DNA of 64,000 nucleotides from AM-1111 sp046302135. GTDB taxonomy: Bacteria; Bacteroidota; Bacteroidia; B-17B0; Aurantibacillaceae. Positions 19,092 to 28,195 of this stretch are shown here, piece after piece (the first letter of the stretch is position 1; each line of letters opens with the position of its first letter). Location: positions 1 through 64,000 of the forward strand of contig JBKCIQ010000176.1 of NCBI GenBank assembly GCA_046302135.1, in the 5' to 3' direction. The notes under the pieces are model-generated. The model made no database searches, was not told the DNA's origin, and worked only from the letters and a program-made list of their open reading frames with translations. A program made the position numbers and the translations under genes.

Positions 19092-20057
19092 TTAGTAATA
19101 ATTTTTTTCTATTAGATAATTTTTAACGTAATCTGCTATTCCATCTTCTAGCGAATAAAATTTATCAGTATATCCTTGAGAGCTCAACTTTTCCATTTTT
19201 GCTTCGGTAAAATACTGGTATTTATCTCGAATGTCTTCTGGGGTGTCTACGAATTCAATTAAAGGATCATTTCCACGTGCTGTAAAAGTGTTTTTTACTA
19301 AATCTAAGAAGGTTCTAGCCTTTCCGGTTCCTAAATTATAAACGCCGTTACTTACCCTATTTTGCATTAAAAAAACACAAACCTTAATGATATCTTTCAC
19401 ATAAATAAAATCTCTCAGTTGTTCTCCATCCTTAAAGTTTTTATTATGTGAGCGAAAGAGTTTTACCTTTCCTGATTCTTTAATTTGATTATTGGCATGA
19501 AAAATCACTGAAGCCATTCTTCCCTTGTGATATTCGTTGGGGCCGTAAACATTAAAAAATTTAAGCCCTACCCAATAAGGAGGTTTTGATTCTTGTTTAA
19601 GAGCCCATTTATCAAATTCATTTTTTGACTCACCATATGGATTTAATGGCTTAAGCAATTCTATCTTCGATTCGTCATCTTCGTATCCATTTTCCCCAAG
19701 ACCGTAGGTTGCGGCTGACGAAGCATAAACGAGAGGAATTTTGAAATCGGACGCAATTTTCCAAATAGTCTTTGTATATTCAAGGTTGAGTTCATTGAGT
19801 ATGTTGGTATTAAACTCAGTAGTGTCTGTTCGTGCACCAATATGAAAAATAAAGTCAACATTTTGACCATTTTCTTTCAACCAATCCAAAAAAATACTTC
19901 TATCTATTTTTTCTAAAAAATCCTTACCTGACAAGTTCTTGTTCTTTGCCTCGTCATTGAACTTATCGACCAATACAAGATTGTTTATTTTCAAGTCATT
20001 CAGTCCTCTGACCAAACACGAACCAATAAATCCTGCAGCACCCGTTACAACTATCAT
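19092..20057 (-). CDS. hldD: ADP-L-glycero-D-manno-heptose 6-epimerase
   Basis: The 321-residue protein is an extended short-chain dehydrogenase. It has the Rossmann motif TGAAGFIGS (5-13), SSAAT (113-117), and the catalytic Tyr141/Lys145 pair in YGESK. The region RDFIYVKDI and the LVLVDKF segment are typical of HldD and not of GalE. It converts ADP-D-glycero- to ADP-L-glycero-D-manno-heptose in the cytoplasm for lipopolysaccharide inner core synthesis. It is a single gene convergent with the adhesin. No other heptose pathway gene is present here. Confidence 0.85.
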   Translation of the reverse strand: MIVVTGAAGFIGSCLVRGLNDLKINNLVLVDKFNDEAKNKNLSGKDFLEKIDRSIFLDWLKENGQNVDFIFHIGARTDTTEFNTNILNELNLEYTKTIWKIASDFKIPLVYASSAATYGLGENGYEDDESKIELLKPLNPYGESKNEFDKWALKQESKPPYWVGLKFFNVYGPNEYHKGRMASVIFHANNQIKESGKVKLFRSHNKNFKDGEQLRDFIYVKDIIKVCVFLMQNRVSNGVYNLGTGKARTFLDLVKNTFTARGNDPLIEFVDTPEDIRDKYQYFTEAKMEKLSSQGYTDKFYSLEDGIADYVKNYLIEKNYY

Positions 20058-20270
20058 ACGCTTATTTTAGTTATAAAATTAAAAAAAACATTAATTAAAA
20101 GGTGTGTTTATTATTTTGATGTGTATCAAAAAAATTATTTAATCAACCTCCACTAATAAGTTTCTTACACCTTTTTTTGTTTCTTCTAGTAAGAGTTTAC
20201 TTTAATGACAACTTGCCGTAATATTTAAAAAAATTGGAGATATGGTTGTAGTTTTTATTAAATTTAAGAT

Positions 20271-20825
20271 ATGGAACACAATCAAATTATTAAAGAAGCA
20301 AGCTTTAATCCAAAGGTCAAAACCTACATATTTATTGTGGTTGCTTTTTATTTAACAATAAGCTTTGTCGGAATTTTAATTTTGCCAGTTTGGTTACTTG
20401 GTTTTGGACAATGGGCAAGTAAAAAGTTCTATAATACACTTAAATGCGAATTAAGTTACAAGCATTTAATGTTTTCAAAAGGCATTATTTTACATATTGA
20501 AAAGACAATTCCGCTTGAAAACATACAGGACCTATCATTTATTGGAGGGCCAATTTTAAGGTGGTTTGGATTGACAATGATTAAAGTTGAAACTGCAGGT
20601 GGGGGAGGCGCTCAACAATCTAATATGATGAGTATGATTGGGATTGACAATCCTGAGGAGTTCAAAAATTTAATTTTAAGTCAACGTGAAAGAATAGTTA
20701 AAGAAAAAAATCAAGGTATTCCAACCAGTGCTAATTCAAATAATAATAATTCAGATTCCATTTTGCTAGACATTAAAAATGAATTAACTCAAATAAAATA
20801 TTTGCTCGCTTCAAAGAATTTATAA
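20271..20825 (+). CDS. Small membrane protein with bacterial PH (bPH2) domain
   Basis: The product has 184 residues. One hydrophobic hairpin (about 20-45, FIVVAFYLTISFVGILILPVWLLGFG) precedes a bPH2-type beta domain (CELSYKHLMFSKGIIL ... KTIPLENIQDLSFIGGPILRWFGL ... IKVETAGGG). The Asn/Ser-rich linker near 150 leads to a short C-terminal helix. The family is related to YdbS/DUF304 proteins of unclear role. A near -7 box (TAAATTTA, 20259-20266) ends only 4 bp before the ATG. Confidence 0.75.
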   Translation: MEHNQIIKEASFNPKVKTYIFIVVAFYLTISFVGILILPVWLLGFGQWASKKFYNTLKCELSYKHLMFSKGIILHIEKTIPLENIQDLSFIGGPILRWFGLTMIKVETAGGGGAQQSNMMSMIGIDNPEEFKNLILSQRERIVKEKNQGIPTSANSNNNNSDSILLDIKNELTQIKYLLASKNL

Positions 20826-20847
20826 AGTAAATGGGATCTTCACGAAC

Positions 20848-21969
20848 CTATTTATTAAAAAAATCCTCTAGTCCATCCCCGTTAATAAACTTCTTACACC
20901 AGTTTTTAGTATCAACAGGATTGACATTAATTATTGAATTTTCATACATTATTCTCAGATTTTTCATTTCCTTTCTGGACACCTTTCCATCAACTATTAC
21001 CCCCATCAAAATTATTTTGCTGTATGCTTTTTTCATTTTTTCGTCCATACTTTTTAAATTAAAAAAAAATGATTTTTCATTAGGAACTATGCCCTTTAAA
21101 TCGACTAGGCCAAAAGAATTAATTATCCTATCTATTAAGACAAAGTGGTTGTAGTGATAATTTCTTTTAAGCGTGGCTACAATATGCATTGCGTTAAAAA
21201 TATTTTCTTTTAAATTAATGTCTGGTCTAATATAGCCTGTCTCGTTAATCATTCGTTGGATTAAACTAGGGGCCATAATATAAATTTTAGCACATTCAAT
21301 TATTTTAAAGGTTGCCCATGCATTCCAAAAGGCAAAAATTGGGGCCCCGAACAAATCGACTAGCGTTCTAAAACCCAAGCGCGGAAAGAGTTTAACTAAG
21401 ATCATTTTTACCAAAAAGTTGCTTAATGTGGCCTTTAGCATAAAAAAGAGAGTGTAGATCAGTAAGAATAATTTTGGAATTCCGTAGTATGGGTTGATAC
21501 CAAACCTTACTGCTTCCTTATTCTTTGCGTCTAATCCAATATTGAATAATTGTTCTATGTGCTTTTCCTTTAGGGAATCTTCCTTGCCGGGGAACCCGCA
21601 AATTTTTGCAATTTTCGCCACCGCGCTGAGGTTAATTCTATTTAAAATTATTAGCTCAATAAAAACTAAAACGAAATTGATTATAAAAATTAAATATGGA
21701 ACAGGCAGGGTTGAATTGTTTAATGTTTTTAGCTGAACGGTATAATCTTTAATCGTATCTGCGAAAAATACGGACAGAAAATAATAAACAAATATGGCGA
21801 TGGCACCAGTAAATGCTGACCAAAAAATTGCAATTTTTTTTATTTGCTTAATTGCCTTTCTTTCTTTGGCGCTTAAAATATGGTAATCATCTTCAGGTGA
21901 AATTGTATTTTCACTTTCATTATGAAAGTATTTGTATGCATTTCTTTTATGTAGTGGTATTTCCCTCAA
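20848..21969 (-). CDS. Multi-pass membrane protein with TerB-like C-terminal segment
   Basis: The product has 373 residues. Four or more hydrophobic segments lie between about 45 and 220 (FWSAFTGAIAIFVYYFLSVFF, YLIFIINFVLVFIELIIL, LFLLIYTLFFML). The C-terminal ~75 residues are soluble and contain ILMGVIVDGKVSRKEMKNL, reminiscent of TerB-type helical domains. It resembles uncharacterised Leptospira/Bacteroidota membrane proteins (LBF_2804-like) but I am not certain of the family. The start is TTG at 21969: an in-frame stop lies shortly upstream, no ATG is available, and a -7 box is about 38 bp upstream. Confidence 0.7.
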   Translation of the reverse strand: MREIPLHKRNAYKYFHNESENTISPEDDYHILSAKERKAIKQIKKIAIFWSAFTGAIAIFVYYFLSVFFADTIKDYTVQLKTLNNSTLPVPYLIFIINFVLVFIELIILNRINLSAVAKIAKICGFPGKEDSLKEKHIEQLFNIGLDAKNKEAVRFGINPYYGIPKLFLLIYTLFFMLKATLSNFLVKMILVKLFPRLGFRTLVDLFGAPIFAFWNAWATFKIIECAKIYIMAPSLIQRMINETGYIRPDINLKENIFNAMHIVATLKRNYHYNHFVLIDRIINSFGLVDLKGIVPNEKSFFFNLKSMDEKMKKAYSKIILMGVIVDGKVSRKEMKNLRIMYENSIINVNPVDTKNWCKKFINGDGLEDFFNK

Positions 21970-22006
21970 AATATACCTGTTAATTTAACGTGATGAGATG
22001 ATAAAA

Positions 22007-22014
22007 CAAATTTA
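22007..22014 (-). promoter_or_regulatory. -7 promoter element of the TerB-like membrane protein gene
   Basis: CAAATTTA on the plus strand reads TAAATTTG on the minus strand, a perfect TAnnTTTG box 38 bp upstream of the TTG start. Confidence 0.5.
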
Positions 22015-22058
22015 AATTTTATTTTTTCTGCCTTTTCTCAAAACAAAAAAAAATAAAA

Positions 22059-22066
22059 TAACTTTG
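22059..22066 (+). promoter_or_regulatory. -7 promoter element of the SRAP gene, spaced for a leaderless transcript
   Basis: TAACTTTG matches TAnnTTTG perfectly. Only five bases separate its last G from the ATG at 22072, so transcription should start at or next to the start codon. Confidence 0.55.
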
Positions 22067-22071
22067 AATTA

Positions 22072-22686
22072 ATGTGTTATCACACAAAACAAACCAAAAG
22101 CCTGCGTAAAGTTGAACATCGCTTTAAAGCAAAAGTGGAACGCCCGGAAATATTCAACAGCAATGCTATATATAATGGGTTCATTTTTCCAAAAACACCT
22201 GTGATTTTAAACAGTTCTCCGAGTGAAATTAAAGAAATTTCATGGGGACTAATCCCTTCTTGGAGCAAAGACGAAAGTATTAGGCAATATACCTTAAATG
22301 CTAAAATAGAAACATTGACAGAGAAACCTTCATTCAAAAATTGTATAAACAACAGATGTATTGTAATTGTTGATGGATTTTTTGAGTGGAAGTGGCTGGA
22401 TACAGCAGGAAAGAAAAAACAGAAGTACCTAATACAGTTAGAGCGCGGTGTTCTTTTTTCTTTTGCAGGATTATATTCAGAGTGGACGGATATGTCGAGC
22501 GGAGAAATTATTACAACTTATACGCTTGTCACGACCGAGGCAAATGAACTTATGAGTGAGATTCATAATCAAAAAAAGCGAATGCCTGTTGTATTAACGG
22601 AGCAAAACGAATCTGATTGGTTAGAGGGCGCAGACATTTCTATCTTTAAGAAACCTGAAATAAAACTTTTAGCAGAAAAAATTTAA
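22072..22686 (+). CDS. SOS response-associated peptidase (SRAP/HMCES/YedK family)
   Basis: The product has 204 residues. The start is certain, because the family needs Cys at position 2 after Met removal: here M-C2-Y-H. The other active-site residues are present: N76 in YTLNAKIET, E105 in VDGFFEWK and H165 in SEIHNQKKRMPV, with WGLIPSW (58-64) shaping the DNA groove. The protein forms a thiazolidine crosslink with abasic sites in single-stranded DNA and so shields them. It is probably a monocistronic, leaderless gene. Many genomes carry SRAP genes near SOS functions; none is adjacent here. Confidence 0.93.
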   Translation: MCYHTKQTKSLRKVEHRFKAKVERPEIFNSNAIYNGFIFPKTPVILNSSPSEIKEISWGLIPSWSKDESIRQYTLNAKIETLTEKPSFKNCINNRCIVIVDGFFEWKWLDTAGKKKQKYLIQLERGVLFSFAGLYSEWTDMSSGEIITTYTLVTTEANELMSEIHNQKKRMPVVLTEQNESDWLEGADISIFKKPEIKLLAEKI

Positions 22687-22703
22687 GTTCTTCTTTCAAT
22701 CAT

Positions 22704-22711
22704 TAATTTTG
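22704..22711 (+). promoter_or_regulatory. -7 promoter element of the FAD oxidoreductase, leaderless spacing
   Basis: TAATTTTG is a perfect TAnnTTTG box. Its last base is followed by five bases and then the TTG start at 22717, the same spacing as in the SRAP gene upstream. Confidence 0.5.
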
Positions 22712-22716
22712 TTCGA

Positions 22717-23778
22717 TTGAAAGTTGAAACTTTAATAATAGGTCAGGGTATTGCCGGATCTGTTCTCTCAAATAAATTAATGAAGAGAGGAGAAGATTTT
22801 GCTGTTATAGATTTGCCCGGGCTTTCAACAAGCTCGCAGATTGCGGCCGGAATTTGGAATCCGGTTGTTTTTAAACGCATGACATCTTCATGGTTAGCAA
22901 AAGAGGCGATACCCGTTATGTATAATTTTTTTAACTCTTGTGAACAACTGCAAAATAAAAAATTTCTTTTCCCTAAAAAAATTCTTAAGTTTTTTACTGA
23001 AAAACAGGAAGCAGATCTTTGGCAAAAAAAAAGCCTACAGGAACTTTCCGGTTTTATTGACCAAAGGATTTATGAGGGAGATAAATTAAATTTTAATGGG
23101 CTAAAACATCCTGAATATGGATTTTCTTTTGTGACAGAATCAGGGTTTTTAGATTGTAAATCCTTTTTAGAAGCAACAAAAAAACAGCTCGTTAATAAGG
23201 ATAAATATTTTCAAATGAAATTTGATGCAAGTAAAATCCTAAAGGAAAAGGGCTGGTTCAGGGTTGGAGATTTTTTGTGCGAAAAAATTATTTTTTGCGA
23301 AGGTTGGCTAAGTGTAGAGAATCCCTTTTTCAGTCATGTGAAATTTAAACCGGCTAAAGGCGAAATTTTGATTTTTGAGTCAGATGAATTGCAAGAAGAC
23401 TTTATAGTCAGTAAGGGTGTTTTTATTTTACCAATAGGTAACCGGAAATTTGTTTGTGGAGCAACTTACGAATGGACACGACTCGATAATTTCATCACTA
23501 AAGAAGGTCAATCTTTTTTGGAAGAAAAATTAGCGTCTTTAATAAATTGTTCTTTTAAAGTTGTTGAAAGAAAAGCGGGCGTTAGACCATCAGTTATAGA
23601 CAGAAGACCGGTTATCGGAGAGCACCCAACAGAAAAAGGGCTTTATATCTTTAATGGTTTCGGAACTAAAGCGGTTATGCTTGCTCCTCATTTTGCTGAG
23701 ATTTTCCTTGAATTTATTTACAACAACACGTATTTATCGGCAGAAGTTGATATTATTCGCTTTAATAAGCATTTATAA
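22717..23778 (+). CDS. FAD-dependent oxidoreductase (DAO family)
   Basis: The product has 353 residues. The N-terminal dinucleotide-binding motif VETLIIGQGIAGSVLSNKL (3-21) comes straight after the start, then ...QIAAGIWNPVVF, typical of the DAO/glycine-oxidase-like fold. Near the C-terminus GVRPSVIDRRPVIGEHP and GLYIFNGFGTKAVMLAPHFAE form the second FAD-contact region. The substrate is probably an amine or amino acid, but no motif fixes it. The start is TTG. The next Met is at residue 22, which would remove the GxGxxG motif, so the TTG is well supported. Confidence 0.82.
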   Translation: MKVETLIIGQGIAGSVLSNKLMKRGEDFAVIDLPGLSTSSQIAAGIWNPVVFKRMTSSWLAKEAIPVMYNFFNSCEQLQNKKFLFPKKILKFFTEKQEADLWQKKSLQELSGFIDQRIYEGDKLNFNGLKHPEYGFSFVTESGFLDCKSFLEATKKQLVNKDKYFQMKFDASKILKEKGWFRVGDFLCEKIIFCEGWLSVENPFFSHVKFKPAKGEILIFESDELQEDFIVSKGVFILPIGNRKFVCGATYEWTRLDNFITKEGQSFLEEKLASLINCSFKVVERKAGVRPSVIDRRPVIGEHPTEKGLYIFNGFGTKAVMLAPHFAEIFLEFIYNNTYLSAEVDIIRFNKHL

Positions 23779-23811
23779 AATTTGTAACTTTAAAGTAGTA
23801 TTTGTTCTTAC

Positions 23812-26493
23812 ATGAGGTCGTTTTTAAAAAGTATATTTTTTCTGTCTTTTATTTGCTTTTGTTTTTTTGCAAGAGCATCACATAATCGCGCAGGAGAAAT
23901 AACATATAAGTGGCTTTTCGGCTATACCTACGAAATTGTAATAACAACTTACACCAACACTTATAACACTAACGCAGATCGTTGTTATGACACACTATAT
24001 TTTGGAGACGGAACATCTGAGGCGGTACCACGAATTAATGGCATTACCGGTAATCTTTGCTCGCCTGGAGTAGGTGATGGCGTGATGATTGATACCTGGA
24101 TTAAACTAAATATTTATAAGACTACCCATACTTTTCCGGGACCAAATTGCTATTTGTTGACCATGGCCGATCCAAATAGAAACGCTGGGGTACAAAACAT
24201 TCCAAACTCATCCTCAGTTCCTTTTTTCATTAAATCCGAGTTATGTATTGGTAGTTTTTCCGGCCCTAACTCATCTCCCATTTTAACTAACCCTCCTATT
24301 GACGATGCTTGCGTCGGAAACTGTTTTGTTCATAATGCCGGGGCATTTGATATTGATGGCGACAGTCTTTCTTATGAGCTTGCCACTTGCCTTGGCGCAC
24401 AAGGCTTGCCGGTTTTTGGTTATATAATTCCGTCGGGCGTAAGTATAGACCCCGTTACAGGAGATTTTCTTTGGTGTTCACCAACCCTACAAGGTGAATA
24501 TAATTTCGCATTTATTATTCGCGAATGGAGAAAAAACATGGATGGAGTTTACAGCCAAGTCGGGTATGTTTTACGGGATATGCAGGTAACTGTTGGCGCA
24601 TGTAATAACGTTCCACCATCTTTACAAAATTTAAATGACACCTGTATTGAGGCAGGCACGACCCTGGTGATTCCTGTAAGCGCAAGTGACCAAGACATAA
24701 CCCAAACACTAACCCTTACCTCTTACGGAGGTCCTTATACATTGAGTAATTCGCCTTCTTCATTTGTTTCTACACCTTCACAAACACCAGTGAACGGAGT
24801 TTTTACATGGAGTACCAATTGCCAACATGTAAGATTGCAACCGTATATGGTCACGTTTAAAGTTGAAGACAACGACAACATGATTCCTCTTGTTGACTTT
24901 GAGACTTTTTTTATAACCATTGTTGCACCGGGCCCAACAAATGTAACAGCCCAGCCAAACGGGACAAGCATGGTACTAACGTGGAACAACGGTACCTGCA
25001 ATGGAAGTACCGGCAATTACATATACAAATATTTGATTTATCGGATAGACTCATGCATTAATTGGCAGCATTCTGCCTGTGAGAGAGGAGTACCTTCTTG
25101 GCTTGGAATGACATTAATAGGCTATACCAATGGCTTAAACGATACCGCTTTTATTGATAACAACAACGGTCTTGGTTTAGTGCACGGCACGAATTACTCT
25201 TATGTTGTGGTTGGATTATATGGTGACGGTGCACAGACATATGCCTCTACACCTGTTTGCAACCATTTGTTAAGAGATGTTCCTGTTATTACTAATGCAG
25301 ATGTAATTAAGACTTCTAATTCATCAGGAGAAATAAACGTGATTTGGGTAAAACCTATTGTTGAAGCATCGAACCCTGATAAGCTGGACACCTTAGCGAA
25401 TCCAGGACCCTACGAATTTCGATTATTACAATCTTCAGGATTTAATACGGTCTTTACGCCAATATATTCAGTGATTAAACCTTATTTCGCCAATTTAAAT
25501 TCATCGCCTGATACAAGCTATACGTCACAGTTGCTAAACACAGTTTCAGGTCCATACACATATCGAGTTGATTTTTACTGTAACGGAACATTGAAGGGTA
25601 GCACACAGACTGCCTCTAGCACTTTTTTAACTGCACAGGCATCAGACAATGAAGTTCAGCTTCAGTGGAACTTTGTAACCCCTTGGACAAATTTTAAATT
25701 TTATATATATAGAGAAATATCACCCGGTTCTTCAAGTTGGGTTTTAATTGATAGCACTTCTCAGAAATTTTATATAGACTCAGGCCTTATAAATGGACAG
25801 CAATATTGCTATAAAATTCTTTGTAAAGGAAAGTACTCTGACACAAGTATTGTAAGCCCTCTTTTAAACAATAGCGAGGAGGTTTGTGCAACCCCTGTTG
25901 ATCAGGAGCCTCCTTGTCAACCTGAAATGAATGTTGAAGGGAGCTGTTTATCTTCTAGCGTAATAATCACTTGGAAAAACCCCAATAACTATTGTAGTGA
26001 TGATGCTGTAATGTATAAAATTTACTTTCAGTCCTCGGAAGACAACACCCTTAAAATACTAGACTCTACTACTAACATCAATGATACGGTTTATGTTTTT
26101 GATGGTGAAAATTCCATTGCAGGTTGTTTTGCAGTTACAGCTATTGACTCGTTTGGAAATGAAAGTATAATTCTAAACAAATTTTGTACAGACAATTGTC
26201 CTGAATACGAACTTCCAAATATAATTACGCTTAACGGAGATGGAATAAATGATTTTTTTATTCCGGTTAAAAACAAATATATAAAATCAGTTGAATTGAA
26301 AATTTACGACCGTTGGGGCACGCTTGTTTTCGAAACAGAAAACCCGGCTGTTAACTGGGACGGTAAAAATATAAAAAATAGTTTGAACTGTGTAAACGGA
26401 ACCTATTTTTATACTTGTACTGTTAATGAAATTTGGCTTTCCGGAATCAAATCTCGAGATATTAAAGGATGGTTACAAATTATCGATAAATGA
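23812..26493 (+). CDS. T9SS type B secreted protein with fibronectin-like domains
   Basis: The product has 893 residues. The signal peptide (1-22, ...FFARA) is followed by a beta-rich N-terminal region (SHNRAGEITYKW, common in large gliding-associated proteins), then several Ig/FnIII-like modules (LTWNNGTCNGSTGNYIYKYLIYR; VQLQWNF; VIITWKNP). The last ~85 residues are the CHU_C type B sorting domain (ELPNIITLNGDGINDFF, IYDRWGTLVF, NWDGK). It is presumably exported and bound to the surface. Its TGA stop overlaps the ATG of the MbnP-like gene (ATGA), so the genes are translationally coupled. Confidence 0.85.
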   Translation: MRSFLKSIFFLSFICFCFFARASHNRAGEITYKWLFGYTYEIVITTYTNTYNTNADRCYDTLYFGDGTSEAVPRINGITGNLCSPGVGDGVMIDTWIKLNIYKTTHTFPGPNCYLLTMADPNRNAGVQNIPNSSSVPFFIKSELCIGSFSGPNSSPILTNPPIDDACVGNCFVHNAGAFDIDGDSLSYELATCLGAQGLPVFGYIIPSGVSIDPVTGDFLWCSPTLQGEYNFAFIIREWRKNMDGVYSQVGYVLRDMQVTVGACNNVPPSLQNLNDTCIEAGTTLVIPVSASDQDITQTLTLTSYGGPYTLSNSPSSFVSTPSQTPVNGVFTWSTNCQHVRLQPYMVTFKVEDNDNMIPLVDFETFFITIVAPGPTNVTAQPNGTSMVLTWNNGTCNGSTGNYIYKYLIYRIDSCINWQHSACERGVPSWLGMTLIGYTNGLNDTAFIDNNNGLGLVHGTNYSYVVVGLYGDGAQTYASTPVCNHLLRDVPVITNADVIKTSNSSGEINVIWVKPIVEASNPDKLDTLANPGPYEFRLLQSSGFNTVFTPIYSVIKPYFANLNSSPDTSYTSQLLNTVSGPYTYRVDFYCNGTLKGSTQTASSTFLTAQASDNEVQLQWNFVTPWTNFKFYIYREISPGSSSWVLIDSTSQKFYIDSGLINGQQYCYKILCKGKYSDTSIVSPLLNNSEEVCATPVDQEPPCQPEMNVEGSCLSSSVIITWKNPNNYCSDDAVMYKIYFQSSEDNTLKILDSTTNINDTVYVFDGENSIAGCFAVTAIDSFGNESIILNKFCTDNCPEYELPNIITLNGDGINDFFIPVKNKYIKSVELKIYDRWGTLVFETENPAVNWDGKNIKNSLNCVNGTYFYTCTVNEIWLSGIKSRDIKGWLQIIDK

Positions 26494-27140
26494 TTTTTTA
26501 CAGGTTTTTACTTTGTTCATTTTTCTTTTTTCAATTTTCTAATCCTTTGGTTCATGCTCAAAAAATTTCGAGAATAATTTTTATTACAGAAAACAAAAAT
26601 TCATTGTCTTTAGAGACCTGTAAATTATACATTTCAAACTTCAATTTTAAAAAACAAGGTCAATCGCTTTTCAAAGAAAAAGATTCTGTTCATCTAATTG
26701 ATGTATTACAGAAAAATCGAAATCAAATAAAATTTATTCTACCATCTGATTTCAATCCGGATGAAATTTCATTTGGGATAGGCGTTGACAGCATAATTAA
26801 TAAAGAAGGGGTAAAAGGTGGTGACCTTGATCCCGTGAAGGGCATGTACTGGACATGGCAAACGGGATATATTAATTTTAAAATTGAAGGAACAAGAGAT
26901 TCAGGAAACTCAAAAGAAAAATTTGAATATCACATTGGAGGGTTCTCCAATTCTAATTACTCTTACAGAGAAGTTTCAATGAAAATTATTAAATGGAATC
27001 AATTGGAAACAGAGATATTAATAGACATTGATCAATTTCTTAATAACTCATTTAAATTAGGAAGTAAATCATTGATGTCGCCCGGGCCTCAAGCTTTCAA
27101 ATTATCTGACTTATTTACAACTTGCTTTTATCTAAAATGA
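26490..27140 (+). CDS. MbnP-like periplasmic copper-binding protein
   Basis: The product has 216 residues with a signal peptide (1-24, ...PLVHAQ). The core shows the family's pattern: LYISNFNF near the start, LIDV, FGIGVDS, GGDLDPVKGMYWTWQTGYINFKIEG near 111-130 and EYHIGG later. In studied MbnP proteins a Trp is oxidised to kynurenine by the MbnH diheme enzyme to build a copper site. The Trp-rich MYWTWQTGY segment and the adjacent MbnH-like gene suggest the same pair. Start and stop codons overlap both neighbours by ATGA. Confidence 0.8.
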   Translation: MIFYRFLLCSFFFFQFSNPLVHAQKISRIIFITENKNSLSLETCKLYISNFNFKKQGQSLFKEKDSVHLIDVLQKNRNQIKFILPSDFNPDEISFGIGVDSIINKEGVKGGDLDPVKGMYWTWQTGYINFKIEGTRDSGNSKEKFEYHIGGFSNSNYSYREVSMKIIKWNQLETEILIDIDQFLNNSFKLGSKSLMSPGPQAFKLSDLFTTCFYLK

Positions 27141-28168
27141 AAAAGTTAGCAAATAGATTTTTTATCAGGCTTTTTCTACCCGGGATCTTCTCTTTTTGCT
27201 TTTTGAATATAGAAATCTTTCATGTTCCTAAGAATTGGCCTAAACCAAATTATGACTTCAAGAAAAACCCTATTATAAAAGAGAAAGTGTTATTAGGGCG
27301 GGTACTTTTTTATGACCCAATATTATCGAGAGACAGTAGCATTTCATGCTCTAGTTGTCATTCTCAATATAATGGATTTGCTCACGCGGATCATGCGCTA
27401 AGTCATGGCATAAACGATCAGATTGGAACCAGAAACGCGCCTTCACTCGTAAATCTAGCGTGGCAAAAAAATTTCATGTGGGATGGCGCGATTCATCATC
27501 TTGATGCGCAGGCTATATCTCCAATTTCAAACCCTATGGAAATGAATGAACAATTAGGAAATGTGGTGAAAAAACTTAATCGATCCAAGTTGTACAAGGG
27601 ATTATATTATTCTGCGTATAACGATAGTAATGTCACGGGGGAAAAAACTTTAAAAGCTATATCACAATTTTTACTTACGTTGGTCAGTAGTAATTCAAAA
27701 TACGATTTGGCAATGAGGAAAGAAGAAAAGTTCACAGATCAGGAAAAAAACGGATATGAGATTTTTAAGAAAAACTGTTCCTCTTGTCACAAAGAACCGC
27801 TTTTTACCAACAACGAGTTTGAAAACAACGGACTTTTGCCGGACAAAAAGTTGTTTGATTTGGGCCGAATTAAAACCACACTTAACCCAAACGATTCTTT
27901 CAAATTCAAGGTTCCTACATTAAGGAACCTTGAATTTACTTATCCGTATATGCACGATGGAAGGTTCCGAAATCTAAACGAGGTGATAAACCATTATGTA
28001 GAAAAAAAATTCAAGCACAAAATAGTTTCTTTGAAACTACCGCAAAATTTCAATCCAAGTTCAAAGGAAAAAACTGACCTCGTCGCATTTTTACTGACAT
28101 TAACCGATAAATCGTTTATTTATAATGAGAAATTTGGTTTTCCTAAATCAGTATTTCAAAAAAAATGA
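27137..28168 (+). CDS. MbnH-like diheme enzyme of the cytochrome c peroxidase superfamily
   Basis: The product has 343 residues. An N-terminal signal or anchor (about 8-28) is followed by two c-type heme sites: CSSCH at 71-75 and CSSCH at 214-218. Other family features are LGRVLFYDPILSRDSSISC, GTRNAPSLVN, WDGAIHHLDAQA (115-126) and TYPYMHDGRFRNLNEVINHY. It acts in the periplasm. Given the MbnP partner it more likely carries out oxidative Trp modification than peroxide detoxification. The ATG at 27137 (ATGA overlap) is preferred over the frame opening at 27122. Confidence 0.85.
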   Translation: MKKLANRFFIRLFLPGIFSFCFLNIEIFHVPKNWPKPNYDFKKNPIIKEKVLLGRVLFYDPILSRDSSISCSSCHSQYNGFAHADHALSHGINDQIGTRNAPSLVNLAWQKNFMWDGAIHHLDAQAISPISNPMEMNEQLGNVVKKLNRSKLYKGLYYSAYNDSNVTGEKTLKAISQFLLTLVSSNSKYDLAMRKEEKFTDQEKNGYEIFKKNCSSCHKEPLFTNNEFENNGLLPDKKLFDLGRIKTTLNPNDSFKFKVPTLRNLEFTYPYMHDGRFRNLNEVINHYVEKKFKHKIVSLKLPQNFNPSSKEKTDLVAFLLTLTDKSFIYNEKFGFPKSVFQKK

Positions 28169-28195
28169 TTTAATTGCACCACGAAATAATAAAAC

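Noticed and set aside
20058..20270. Possible small RNA or tRNA in the 213-bp gap
   Set aside because: The gap is AT-rich with no cloverleaf or stable stem.
27122..27136. TTG at 27122 as start of the MbnH-like gene
   Set aside because: The ATG at 27137 forms an ATGA overlap with the MbnP stop, like the preceding junction.
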